This document shows positions 1-7,468 of a stretch of 64,000 nt of DNA, piece by piece (the first letter of the stretch is position 1; each line of letters starts with the position of its first letter). This DNA is from Magnetospirillum sp. 15-1 (lineage in GTDB: Bacteria; Pseudomonadota; Alphaproteobacteria; Rhodospirillales; Magnetospirillaceae), in NCBI RefSeq assembly GCF_900184795.1, contig NZ_FXXN01000026.1, forward strand, positions 62,001-126,000. Reading direction: 5' to 3'. A program made the position numbers and the translations under genes. A model generated the notes under the pieces. The model saw nothing but the letters and a program-made list of their open reading frames with translations. It was not told the origin of the DNA and ran no database searches.

Positions 1-164
1 TCCTCGGCATGTGATGGTGGGAATCCCATCGGGGCCAGGATATCTTGATCAGATAAGGTTAAGCATAAGCGAAATCCAAGGTATCTCTTTTGCCCAAGGC
101 GTCAGGCAAAGGGCGTATTACTAGTGGTTAGTGTTGCGAAGCTCTAATATTGAAATCGCGATGG
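1..164. other. Non-coding stretch at window edge
   Basis: No open frame here reads as a protein. The only structure seen is a weak inverted repeat (TTTGCC at 89-94, GGCAAA at 105-110) downstream of the minus-strand lipoprotein gene. It has no T-tract in either direction, so it is not called a terminator. Confidence 0.4.
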
Positions 165-842
165 TCAGAGCCCGTAATTGAGTCCGTTGGTGCCTACCTT
201 GAGGTTGAACTCGTTCAGCGGACCGCGCTTGCGGTTATATTCGCGGAAAGGGTCGACGGGAACGGGGCCGGGCGGGATGATCTTGTCGCGGCCGGGATCG
301 AGGGCGGCCAGGGCGGCGGGAAAGCGGGCGGCGTCGAAGGCGGCGGAGGGGTAGGCCCAGGCGGTGAAGACGTACTTGCCCTGGTGGCAACTGGCGGCGG
401 TCCAGTAGTAGGAATGGGACGGCAATTCCAGCCCCACCGCCGGCGGGCCAAAGGCCCCGGATTCGGCCAGGGCGGTGTCCAGCCGGCCGTAAGCGGCCTG
501 ATCCAGGGGCGTGGTGGTGACGTCGGCCCGCCAGGGCGACAGCGGATCGTACAGGTCGATCTCGGCCACGTTGCCCGAGCGGAGGGTACTGACCTTGAGT
601 GCCTTGTCGGTGGAGCCCCACTCGTAGATTCGGACCTGCTGCTCCCACAGCCCGTTGTAGATCAGGCGGAAACGCTCCGGCGAATCGGGGGCGCAGGCGG
701 CGGCGATGTCGGTTCCCTCGAGGAAGGAGAACCACTGGACCTTGCGGTAGAAGGGGTTGCCGATATCGTCCCCGGTATAGGCGCATCCGGCCAGCAGGGC
801 GAGGGCGGCGACGGTCACTGAGGGTCCGGGACGAGGGGGCAT
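165..842 (-). CDS. Putative lipoprotein, function unknown
   Basis: This encodes 225 residues beginning with a short hydrophobic segment and a lipobox-like LLAGC ending at Cys20, so the product is probably exported and lipid-anchored. The body (residues about 30-225) is rich in aromatic residues and lacks a motif I recognise. Codon use matches neighbouring genes, and the overlapping plus-strand frame gives a glycine-rich nonsense protein, which supports the minus strand. It is divergent from the D,D-carboxypeptidase gene. The start is the ATG at 842. The lipobox is seen directly; the membrane location is inferred and the function is unknown. Confidence 0.7.
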   Translation of the reverse strand: MPPRPGPSVTVAALALLAGCAYTGDDIGNPFYRKVQWFSFLEGTDIAAACAPDSPERFRLIYNGLWEQQVRIYEWGSTDKALKVSTLRSGNVAEIDLYDPLSPWRADVTTTPLDQAAYGRLDTALAESGAFGPPAVGLELPSHSYYWTAASCHQGKYVFTAWAYPSAAFDAARFPAALAALDPGRDKIIPPGPVPVDPFREYNRKRGPLNEFNLKVGTNGLNYGL

Positions 843-919
843 GATGCATCCGTTGGCAGGAGGACGGGGAACGGAACGATGCGCAGGAAAATATGGCGGG
901 AATCGGGCGTCCGCGATGC

Positions 920-948
920 TTTACACGGATTCGCAAAATCTTTAAGGT
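920..948 (+). promoter_or_regulatory. Possible sigma70-type promoter for the D,D-carboxypeptidase gene
   Basis: TTTACA at 920-925 is followed after 17 bp by TAAGGT at 943-948, about 50 bp before the TTG start. The -35 is close to consensus and the -10 is weak. It lies in the divergent spacer with the lipoprotein gene. Confidence 0.35.
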
Positions 949-997
949 TTCGGCGATACCCTAACCCAACTCAGTCGCTGAACGGAAGGTCGAGACG

Positions 998-2290
998 TTG
1001 CACCTGAGCCGCCCCGGATTCCTGAACCGTGTTCGCCTGTTCGCCCTTGCCCTGGCCGCCGCCCTGACATTGGCGGCCCAATCGGCGGAGGCCGGGCGCT
1101 ACGCCTCCATCGTCATCGACGCGGAAACCGGCTCGATCCTGCATGCGACCAATCCCGACACAAAATCCTATCCGGCCTCGCTGACCAAGGTGATGACGCT
1201 GTTCCTGCTGTTCGACGAGCTGGATTCGGGCCGCATCCGCATGGACAGCAAGTTCACCACCTCGGCCCATGCCGCCGCCCAGTCGCCGTCCAAGCTGGGC
1301 CTCGAGCCCGGCGAGAAGATTTCGGTGGAAAGCCTGATCCTCGCCCTGGTGACCAAGTCGGCCAACGACGCCGCCGTGGTGGCGGCCGAGGGCGTGGGCG
1401 GCACCGAGGCCAATTTCGCCCAGATGATGACCCGCAAGGCCCATGCCCTCGGCATGCGCAGCACCGTCTACCGCAATGCCTCTGGCCTGCCCGATCTGGG
1501 GCAGGTGTCCACGGTGCGCGACCAGGCGACCCTGGCCCGCGCCCTGATCCGCAGCCATCCGGGCTATTACAAGTATTTCTCCACCCGGCAGTTCGTCTAC
1601 GAAGGTCAGCCCATCAACACCCATAACCGGCTGATGCTGCGCTACCAGGGCGCCGACGGCATCAAGACCGGCTATATCCATGCGTCGGGCTTCAACCTCA
1701 TCTCATCGGCCAAGCGTGGCGACCAGCGCGTCATCGGCGTGGTGTTCGGCGGCACCACCGCCGCGTCGCGCGACAAGCACATGGGCCAACTGCTGGACAA
1801 GGGCTTCGCCAGGCTGCGCAAGGGTGAGAGCGTCGAGGTGGCCGAGGCGGAAAGCAACGACGATCTGCCCGACCTGGACGAACTGGTGGCCGCCGCCCAG
1901 TCGGCCAAGGCTCCGGCCAAGGCCGCTAAGGCCGCCAAGGCCAAGCCTGTTCCCGCCAAGAAGGTGGTCATGAAGACCCCGGCCCGTGCCGCCAACGACG
2001 ATGACGACGACGACGAAGATGCGGTGGGCGATGCCGACCCGGCCGGCTGGGCCATCCAGGTGGGCGCCTTCAGCGAATACCGTCCGGCCCACAAGGCGGC
2101 CAGCGACGCCGCCAAGAAGCTGGGCGGGCTGGTGTCCAGGGCGTCCATCGACATCGACAAGGCCGGCAAGGGCTCCAAGGCCGTCTACCGTGCCCGCATC
2201 TCCGGTTTTACCGAGGATCAGGCCCGCGCCGCCTGCAAACGCCTGGGCAAGGCGGGCAAGTCCTGCAAGCCGGTCACCCCCAACGCCTGA
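998..2290 (+). CDS. D-alanyl-D-alanine carboxypeptidase (peptidase S11) with SPOR domain
   Basis: This is a penicillin-binding D,D-carboxypeptidase that trims the terminal D-Ala from peptidoglycan stem peptides in the periplasm. A signal peptide (about 1-32, ending AEA) precedes the S11 domain, which carries all three active-site motifs: SxxK at Ser61-Lys64, SAN at 121-123 and KTG at 223-225. A Lys/Ala-rich linker and a run of Asp/Glu (about 332-347) lead to a C-terminal SPOR domain (about 350-425), which in this family binds denuded septal glycan. That suggests recruitment to the division site. The start is TTG at 998 with GGAAGG at 984-989 as ribosome binding site. The 3' end overlaps the convergent gene by 17 bp. 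Confidence 0.93.
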   Translation: MHLSRPGFLNRVRLFALALAAALTLAAQSAEAGRYASIVIDAETGSILHATNPDTKSYPASLTKVMTLFLLFDELDSGRIRMDSKFTTSAHAAAQSPSKLGLEPGEKISVESLILALVTKSANDAAVVAAEGVGGTEANFAQMMTRKAHALGMRSTVYRNASGLPDLGQVSTVRDQATLARALIRSHPGYYKYFSTRQFVYEGQPINTHNRLMLRYQGADGIKTGYIHASGFNLISSAKRGDQRVIGVVFGGTTAASRDKHMGQLLDKGFARLRKGESVEVAEAESNDDLPDLDELVAAAQSAKAPAKAAKAAKAKPVPAKKVVMKTPARAANDDDDDDEDAVGDADPAGWAIQVGAFSEYRPAHKAASDAAKKLGGLVSRASIDIDKAGKGSKAVYRARISGFTEDQARAACKRLGKAGKSCKPVTPNA

Positions 2291-2729
2291 TTATTCCCGC
2301 CATCAGGGCGCGGATGCGGGCCAGGGCGGACCGCTTGTGGCGCAGGCGCCAAGTTTCCAGGCGCCATTCGCTCCGGCTCGCCACGATTCCGGGCTGGCAG
2401 AGATAGGTCTCGGCCGTCATCTCGCGTCCGTCGCGTAGTCTTACCGTCAGCAGCGCCACCCGGTATTCCGGTCCCTCGTAGTAGTCGAGGTGATTGCGGT
2501 CCCGCTCGTCCAGCCCATGGACCAGCAGGCCATCGACCGCGCCGGTGGCGTGGGGCGTCAGCATGGGATAGCTGCGTCCGGCGATGCCTACCCGCCGCCA
2601 GCCCCGCAGCCGCGCCGGTTCCATGGATTTCGGCGCGACCGGCCGGCCCAGCACGGCGGCCAGCACGTCCCCGTCCATCAGGGTGCCGAAGAAGAACATG
2701 GGAGGGTCGTCGGGGAGAACGGGCTGCAC
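2274..2729 (-). CDS. Gamma-glutamylcyclotransferase-like (AIG2 family) protein
   Basis: The 151 residues open with the substrate-binding loop typical of the GGCT/AIG2 fold (FFFGTLMDG, about 12-20), followed by a conserved YYEGPEYR segment that supplies the region around the catalytic acid. Family members cyclise gamma-glutamyl peptides to 5-oxoproline, but many bacterial homologues are untested, so the substrate is open. I chose GTG at 2729 because GGAGG lies six bases upstream; the ATG at 2699 would cut into the fold and lacks such a site. It lies downstream of the GAF gene (45 bp gap) and overlaps the 3' end of the convergent carboxypeptidase gene. Confidence 0.82.
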   Translation of the reverse strand: MQPVLPDDPPMFFFGTLMDGDVLAAVLGRPVAPKSMEPARLRGWRRVGIAGRSYPMLTPHATGAVDGLLVHGLDERDRNHLDYYEGPEYRVALLTVRLRDGREMTAETYLCQPGIVASRSEWRLETWRLRHKRSALARIRALMAGIIRRWG

Positions 2730-2774
2730 TGCGACCTCCGGGCGGCAATTCGCCGCAGGATAGCGCCGCCCGCC

Positions 2775-3323
2775 TCAGTCGGAAAGGTTCCTGGCCCGCT
2801 CGATCAGTATGCCGAAGGCTTCGGTGAAGGTCAGCAGCACTTCGTTGATCGGCGGGGTGAAGAAGTTGGGGATGGCGGCCCCGAAGATGACGAAGCCCAG
2901 GAAGTGGCCATCCACATTGATGGGGGCGGTCATGCAGGAGCGGCTGCCCGAGTTGCGGGCGCCGTCGGTGTGGCAACGCCCCTCCTCGCCGAACGCCGCC
3001 AGATCGGCGACGATCCGGGGTTCGTGGCCGTCGGCCAGCAGCGCCAGCGACGGCGCATTGGCCATCTCGACCTCGGTGACCGCCGGCATGCCCGTGCCGT
3101 CGCAATTGCATGGAAAGGCCCACAGCATGTCATGCTGGGGGTCGTAGACCGAAAGCGACACATGGCGCAGAGGGGCGAAGCCGGGAATCTCGCGCATCAT
3201 GCCGTGCAGGCGCCGGGCGGGCTCGTGCAGCCAGGCCACCATCCGGTCCATGGACGGCCTGTTCCCCGGCGGCGCGGGGGGCGCGGCGGAAGGGCCGCCG
3301 GCAAGGGTAGCGTTGGTGCTCAT
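2775..3323 (-). CDS. GAF-domain protein
   Basis: The 182 residues consist of a low-complexity N-terminal tail (1-25) and a single GAF-like domain (about 45-175), recognisable from the alternating strands and the conserved segment around residues 125-150 (SCMTAPINVDGHFLGF), where GAF proteins have a polar ligand-pocket strand. There is no attached output domain, so it would act as a stand-alone sensor or partner protein. It contains several cysteines (NCDG, RCHT, RSCM), which could allow redox or metal sensing; that is speculation. It is probably co-transcribed with the gamma-glutamylcyclotransferase gene. Confidence 0.75.
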   Translation of the reverse strand: MSTNATLAGGPSAAPPAPPGNRPSMDRMVAWLHEPARRLHGMMREIPGFAPLRHVSLSVYDPQHDMLWAFPCNCDGTGMPAVTEVEMANAPSLALLADGHEPRIVADLAAFGEEGRCHTDGARNSGSRSCMTAPINVDGHFLGFVIFGAAIPNFFTPPINEVLLTFTEAFGILIERARNLSD

Positions 3324-3388
3324 GGTGGGATGCTAAACGCCGGGATTCCCCAAGAGGAACCCACGACTTTAGACAGATCGTGATGGTT

Positions 3389-3619
3389 TCAAACGGGGCG
3401 GGCGGGGCCTTGGGCATCGGGCCGGAACGCCCGGTGTATGCCTTGGCATGCGCTCCAAAGCAGGCAGGGGCGCCGGTCGGCGCAGTGGCAGCCATCCTCG
3501 ATCAGCGGGGCGATGGAGTCGTAACCCGCCTGGGTCCTCATCAATCCGAGGATGGTCCGCACCCGGTCCGGCAGGCAGTGGCGCAGATCCCTGTCCACGG
3601 CGACCCTCGTTTCCGCCAT
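3389..3619 (-). CDS. Small cysteine-rich hypothetical protein
   Basis: This possible 76-residue protein starts at ATG 3619 and lies 65 bp upstream of the GAF gene on the same strand. It has an amphipathic helix-like segment (about 18-40) followed by a cluster of cysteines (DGCHC, PCLLWSAC), which could be a small metal site. The frame stays open further upstream to 3763, but that part looks non-coding. I recognise no family. The opposite-strand frame is a poorer candidate. Confidence 0.45.
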   Translation of the reverse strand: MAETRVAVDRDLRHCLPDRVRTILGLMRTQAGYDSIAPLIEDGCHCADRRPCLLWSACQGIHRAFRPDAQGPARPV

Positions 3620-3805
3620 TGATCTCGTTCCATGGTATTGGTGGGGGCATATGCAGGGAAATACCCGAAATGTAGCTATGGGCGACCGTATATGACGATA
3701 CCGGGCGGGGCGATTGCCCCGGGCGGCTGCTTTCCGCTTGTGCGCTGCAATGTGGCGAAGCATTATTGCGGCCCACTATTGTTTGCCGCAAGGAGATTGC
3801 GCCCC

Positions 3806-4855
3806 ATGTCCGTCAAGCCGCCCCGCCAGTTCTTCGAGCCGCTCGCCATCGGTGCGCCCGCCCCGTACCGCGAGCTGCCGGTCCGCCTGGAGCGCATGAT
3901 CCACTTCTTCCCGCCGCACAACGAGAAGATGCGGGCCAAGGCCGCCGAGATGGGCCGGAACGTCGACGTGCTGCTGGGCAATCTGGAAGACGCCATTCCC
4001 GCCGACGCCAAGGACGCCGCCCGCGCCGGCTTCGTCGAGGTGGCCAAGGCCTGGGACAATCCCAATACCGGCCTGTGGACCCGCGTCAACTGCCTGAACT
4101 CGCCGTGGTTCCTGGACGACATGAACGCCGTGGTCGGCGAGGCCGGCAACAAGGTGGACGTGGTGATGCTGCCCAAGGTGGAAGGCCCCTGGGACATTCA
4201 TTACCTCGACCAGCTGCTGGCCCAGCTGGAAGCCAGGCACGGCGTGAAGCGCCCGATCATGATCCACGCCATCCTGGAGACGGCGCTGGGCGTGGAAAAC
4301 GTCGCGGCCATCTGTCAGGCCAGCCCGCGCATGCACGGCATCAGCCTCGGCCCGGCCGATCTGGCGGCGTCGCGCGGCATGAAGACCACCCGCGTCGGCG
4401 GCGGCCATCCCTTCTACGGCGTGCTGGAAGACGCCGCCGAGGGCAAGGCCGGCCGGACCCTGTTCCAGCAGGATCTGTGGCACTACACCGTCGCCAAGAT
4501 GGTCGATGCCTGCCAGTCGGCGGGGATCAAGGCCTTCTACGGCCCGTTCGGCGATTTCTCCGACGATGCCGCCTGCGAGGCCCAGTTCCGCAACGCCTTC
4601 CTGCTGGGCTGTGCCGGCGGCTGGTCGCTGCACCCCAAGCAGATCGACATCGCCAAGAAGGTGTTCAGCCCCGACGTGGCCGAAGTGCTGTTCGCCAAGA
4701 AGATTCTCGAAGCCATGCCCGACGGCACCGGCGCGGTGATGATCGACGGCAAGATGCAGGACGACGCCACCTGGAAGCAGGCCAAGGTCATGGTCGATCT
4801 GGCCAAGGCCGTCGCCGCCAAGGACCCGGCGATGGCCCAGGCCTACGGGCTGTAA
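3806..4855 (+). CDS. mcl: Malyl-CoA / beta-methylmalyl-CoA lyase, Chloroflexus-like (CitE superfamily)
   Basis: This is a 350-residue HpcH/CitE-fold lyase that reversibly cleaves malyl-CoA to glyoxylate and acetyl-CoA, and beta-methylmalyl-CoA to glyoxylate and propionyl-CoA. Visible motifs are GNLEDAIP (about 55-62, with the Mg-binding acidic residue), [31 protein letters not shown] and the substrate-lid motif LHPKQ. The N-terminus ([28 protein letters not shown]) and the 350-residue length resemble, from memory, the lyase of Chloroflexus more than the shorter Rhodobacter Mcl1. The start ATG 3806 has AAGGAG at 3790-3795. It lies 30 kb from mch and mcl2 and stands alone here, ending at a strong bidirectional hairpin. 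The family is certain; the exact substrate range is inferred. Confidence 0.88.
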   Translation: MSVKPPRQFFEPLAIGAPAPYRELPVRLERMIHFFPPHNEKMRAKAAEMGRNVDVLLGNLEDAIPADAKDAARAGFVEVAKAWDNPNTGLWTRVNCLNSPWFLDDMNAVVGEAGNKVDVVMLPKVEGPWDIHYLDQLLAQLEARHGVKRPIMIHAILETALGVENVAAICQASPRMHGISLGPADLAASRGMKTTRVGGGHPFYGVLEDAAEGKAGRTLFQQDLWHYTVAKMVDACQSAGIKAFYGPFGDFSDDAACEAQFRNAFLLGCAGGWSLHPKQIDIAKKVFSPDVAEVLFAKKILEAMPDGTGAVMIDGKMQDDATWKQAKVMVDLAKAVAAKDPAMAQAYGL

Positions 4856-4862
4856 GACTGCC

Positions 4863-4903
4863 GGTGATCCCCCTCCTTCCATTCGGGAAGGAGGGGGATC
4901 ACC
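4863..4903. terminator. Perfect 18-bp hairpin between convergent mcl and parE
   Basis: Perfect inverted arms at 4863-4880 and 4886-4903 enclose a 5-nt loop, directly after the lyase stop. The right arm contains the stop codon of the convergent toxin gene (4899-4901). It probably ends transcription from both sides. Confidence 0.7.
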
Positions 4904-5222
4904 GCAGCAATCGCTGCTGCAACAGGGTTTGTATGTCGCGGCGGCCATCCAGGATGCCATAGATCACCACCTGACGGCCCCTGATCCGATAGATCAGCCG
5001 ATAGGGCTTGTGGTGGAGTTCCCTGAACTCCGTTATGCCCAGCCGCTCCAGTTCCTTCGGAACATTGCCGCGTTCGGGCATTGTCGCCAATCCCAGGCAC
5101 GCGGCTTCCATGGTCGACAGCAAAGCCTCCGCCTTTAACGGGGAATCGCTGAGGGCAATGAAACGGTAGAGGTCCTCCATGTCCCGCTCGGCATCCGAGG
5201 ACAGCAGAACCTCGAACGTCAT
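4899..5222 (-). CDS. ParE/RelE-family toxin of a type II toxin-antitoxin pair
   Basis: The 107-residue basic protein has the ParE/RelE fold signature: an N-terminal strand and helix (residues 1-25, ending in DLYRFI), a central region with REL/YRLIYRI strands and the terminal hydrophobic strand VVIYGILDGRRD. Family members poison DNA gyrase or cleave mRNA on the ribosome; which applies cannot be told. It begins four bases inside the antitoxin gene (ATGA overlap 5219-5222), as expected for translational coupling of toxin to antitoxin. Its stop codon lies in the strong hairpin shared with the lyase gene. Confidence 0.88.
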   Translation of the reverse strand: MTFEVLLSSDAERDMEDLYRFIALSDSPLKAEALLSTMEAACLGLATMPERGNVPKELERLGITEFRELHHKPYRLIYRIRGRQVVIYGILDGRRDIQTLLQQRLLR

Positions 5223-5503
5223 TGTTCGGAGACGGGCTTCAGTCGACCGCGCAGGGCGGTGAACGCCTCGGCCGCCGGCCGGACCTCGCCGGCCTCCACG
5301 CGGGCTGTGGTCAGGGCCAGCATCTTCAGCAGCGCCAGGGATTCCTGAATCTGCTCGTAGCTGTCGATGTCCTGAAGAACCGCCTTGGCCTCGCCATGCA
5401 AGGTGATGATCACCGGCTCGCGGTTGTCGGCCAGACCCCGAATCATCTCCGGGGCGTGGGCCTTGAGATAGCTGATGGGTTTGACGCGCTCAGACAGCTT
5501 CAT
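5219..5503 (-). CDS. Phd/YefM-family antitoxin
   Basis: This 94-residue antitoxin precedes the ParE-like toxin gene. The N-terminal domain (KLSERVKPISYLKAHAPEMI, about 2-21) matches the Phd/YefM DNA-binding and dimerisation fold, followed by the family's typical PVIITLHGEAKAVL strand-turn-helix (about 30-43). The C-terminal tail (about 60-94) would wrap the toxin. The ATG at 5503 is preceded by GGAGG. The 44-bp spacer to the upstream VOC gene contains two TTCAG repeats around a TATATT sequence and may hold an autoregulated promoter. Confidence 0.88.
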   Translation of the reverse strand: MKLSERVKPISYLKAHAPEMIRGLADNREPVIITLHGEAKAVLQDIDSYEQIQESLALLKMLALTTARVEAGEVRPAAEAFTALRGRLKPVSEQ

Positions 5504-5547
5504 GATCCAGCCTCCGACCTGAATATAGGCTGAATTCTGGTCGATGG

Positions 5548-6372
5548 CTATTCCTGCAACTCGATCAGCACGCCGCAGGCATCCTCGGGGTAGATCACCA
5601 CCTTGCCCTGGCGGTCGCGCTCGAAGGCGATGCCCGCCGCCTTCAGGGCCTGGGCGGCGGCCTCGGCATCCTTGATCCGGAGCGTCAGGGCCACCAAAGC
5701 GGGGGCATGGGGGAATTCCTCGTCCTCCGCCTCGGGGTGCATCTGCCCCAGATCGTCGGGGCGGCAGAGAAAGACCATGCCGTGGCGGGTGTGCACGGTC
5801 ACCAATTCGTCGGTGGCGGTGGCGGCGGCCGGGCCGATCAGGCGATCCCAGGCGGACATCAGGTCCAGGGGCTCGGCCATCAGGGCGGTGACCGAGACGA
5901 TGCCGGCGGCGCCGTTGGCGTGTTCGGTCCAGCCTGGGCGGCGCAGCTTTTCCGGGGTCAGGTGCTGGCACAGGAACGAGGCGATGCCCGGCGTGGTTTC
6001 GGGGGGCAGGATGCCGGCCTTGAAGCGCGCCACGTCGCCTTCAATGCTGCGCGACAGGTCGCCGGGGGGCTCGGTCCCCAATCGGTCGCTGTCGGCCGCC
6101 GCGTCCCCGGTGCCCCACACCAGGCCCATCAGCCCCTCGCCCTTATCCTGGATGAAGGCGTGGACCCGCTCGGCCGGGCCGCCGTCTCCCACCGCCGCCA
6201 GCAGTTCCAGGTAGTCGTCCTCGAACATGATGCAGTGATTGGCAGTACCCCACTCGGCATGCTCGTCCCGCGTCGCCAGGGTGAAGCCCAGGGCGCGGAA
6301 GGTGGCGGCGGCCTTGTCCAGGTCGGCGACGGCGATGATGACGTGGTCGAGACCGGTGATGTGGCTGGTCAT
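5548..6372 (-). CDS. VOC-family (glyoxalase-like) protein
   Basis: The 274-residue protein has two vicinal-oxygen-chelate-like halves: LDHVIIAVADLDKAAATF near the N-terminus, and a second beta-alpha-beta repeat from about residue 220 (ALTLRIKDAEAAAQALKAAGI) ending in GVLIELQE. This layout fits the glyoxalase-like domain found in enzymes acting on lactones or hydroxylated side chains. The metal ligands are not complete enough to predict a reaction. ATG 6372 has AGGAG upstream. It is the last gene after tyrC on the same strand but is separated by 205 bp of stacked hairpins, so independent transcription or attenuation is likely. Confidence 0.75.
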   Translation of the reverse strand: MTSHITGLDHVIIAVADLDKAAATFRALGFTLATRDEHAEWGTANHCIMFEDDYLELLAAVGDGGPAERVHAFIQDKGEGLMGLVWGTGDAAADSDRLGTEPPGDLSRSIEGDVARFKAGILPPETTPGIASFLCQHLTPEKLRRPGWTEHANGAAGIVSVTALMAEPLDLMSAWDRLIGPAAATATDELVTVHTRHGMVFLCRPDDLGQMHPEAEDEEFPHAPALVALTLRIKDAEAAAQALKAAGIAFERDRQGKVVIYPEDACGVLIELQE

Positions 6373-6385
6373 GGCGTTTCTCCTG

Positions 6386-6568
6386 CCGGGGCTGCCGCCC
6401 CGGCCCCGCTTGGAGGCGATGCCTCCAAACCTCCATTTATTCCATTCATAGAACAGAATGGGGTTTGGGCTATCGCCCCGTGCAGCCCCGAAGGGGCAAA
6501 CGACGCACCGAAGGTGCGGTCCTGAAAGGGCCAGCGAAGCTGGCAAATGGGTTTGGGCGATAGCCCAA
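6386..6568. repeat. Run of seven short-loop hairpins between tyrC and the VOC gene
   Basis: Seven inverted repeats follow one another: 6386-6403 (7-bp arms), 6410-6428 (8-bp arms, GAT loop), 6467-6478, 6485-6497 (GAA loop), 6504-6518 (GAA loop), 6530-6544 (GAA loop) and 6553-6568. The three central ones share a GAA loop, although their stems have unrelated sequences. The first and last hairpins in the 6467-6568 block share a TTTGGGC start. No coding frame was seen. Confidence 0.75.
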
Positions 6569-6577
6569 TATGGATGT

Positions 6578-7468
6578 TTACGCCTGCTTGGCGTCGATGA
6601 TGGCGCGGCGGATGGCGCGGGTCTCGGTGAAACGCTTGTGCAGCACCTCGCCCTCGCCCCAGCGGATGGCGCGCTGCAACGCGGTCAGGTCCTCGGTGAA
6701 GCGCTGGATGACTTCCAGCACCGCCTCGCGGTTGTTGAGGAACACGTCGCGCCACATCACCGGGTCCGACGCGGCGATACGGGTGAAGTCGCGGAAGCCC
6801 GAGGCCGAGAACTTGATGACCTCCTGCTGCATGTGGCCTTCCAGGTCGTTGGCGGTGCCGACGATGGTGTAGGCGATCAGATGCGGCAGATGCGAGGTGA
6901 TGGCCAGCACCTTGTCGTGGTGGTGGGGGTCCATGATCTCCACCTGGGAGCCGACCAGACGCCACAGCTCGGCCACCCGCTCCACCGCCTTGGGATCGCC
7001 GCCGGTCACCGGGGTGAGGACGTGCCAGCGGCCTTCGAACAGTTCGGCGAAGCCGTTCTCCGGCCCAGAATGCTCGGTGCCGGCAATGGGGTGGCCGGGG
7101 ACCAGCTCGACGCCGTCGGGAATGTGGGGGCCGAGGTCGCGGATCACCGACAGCTTGACCGAGCCCACGTCGGTGACGATGGTGCCGGGCGCGAGGTGCG
7201 GGCCGATGGCCTCGCCCACCGCCTGGGTGGCGCCCACCGGGGCGCCGATCACCACCAGATCGGCCTCGGGGATCACCGCCGCCGGATTATCGGCGGCGGC
7301 ATCGACCACACCCAGTTCCACGGCGGTCTTGCGGGCCTTCTCACTGGGATCGAGCGTCAGGAAACGCTGGGCCAGGCCATGCTTGCGCATGGCCCGCGCC
7401 AGGGACGAGCCGATCAGGCCGATGCCGACGAAACAGACGGTGTCAAACAACGGTGTCCGGTTGCTCAT
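6578..7468 (-). CDS. tyrC: Prephenate (cyclohexadienyl/arogenate) dehydrogenase
   Basis: This is an NAD(P)-dependent dehydrogenase of tyrosine biosynthesis that oxidatively decarboxylates prephenate or arogenate. It is 296 residues long with an N-terminal Rossmann motif (FVGIGLIGSSLARAM, about 12-26), the conserved GSVK stretch (TDVGSVKLSV), the substrate-binding HPIAGTEHSG motif and a helical C-terminal dimerisation domain (SHLPHLIAYT onward). There is no fused chorismate mutase. The ATG overlaps the hisC stop by 4 bp, so the two are translationally coupled. Which substrate is preferred cannot be read from the sequence. Confidence 0.93.
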   Translation of the reverse strand: MSNRTPLFDTVCFVGIGLIGSSLARAMRKHGLAQRFLTLDPSEKARKTAVELGVVDAAADNPAAVIPEADLVVIGAPVGATQAVGEAIGPHLAPGTIVTDVGSVKLSVIRDLGPHIPDGVELVPGHPIAGTEHSGPENGFAELFEGRWHVLTPVTGGDPKAVERVAELWRLVGSQVEIMDPHHHDKVLAITSHLPHLIAYTIVGTANDLEGHMQQEVIKFSASGFRDFTRIAASDPVMWRDVFLNNREAVLEVIQRFTEDLTALQRAIRWGEGEVLHKRFTETRAIRRAIIDAKQA

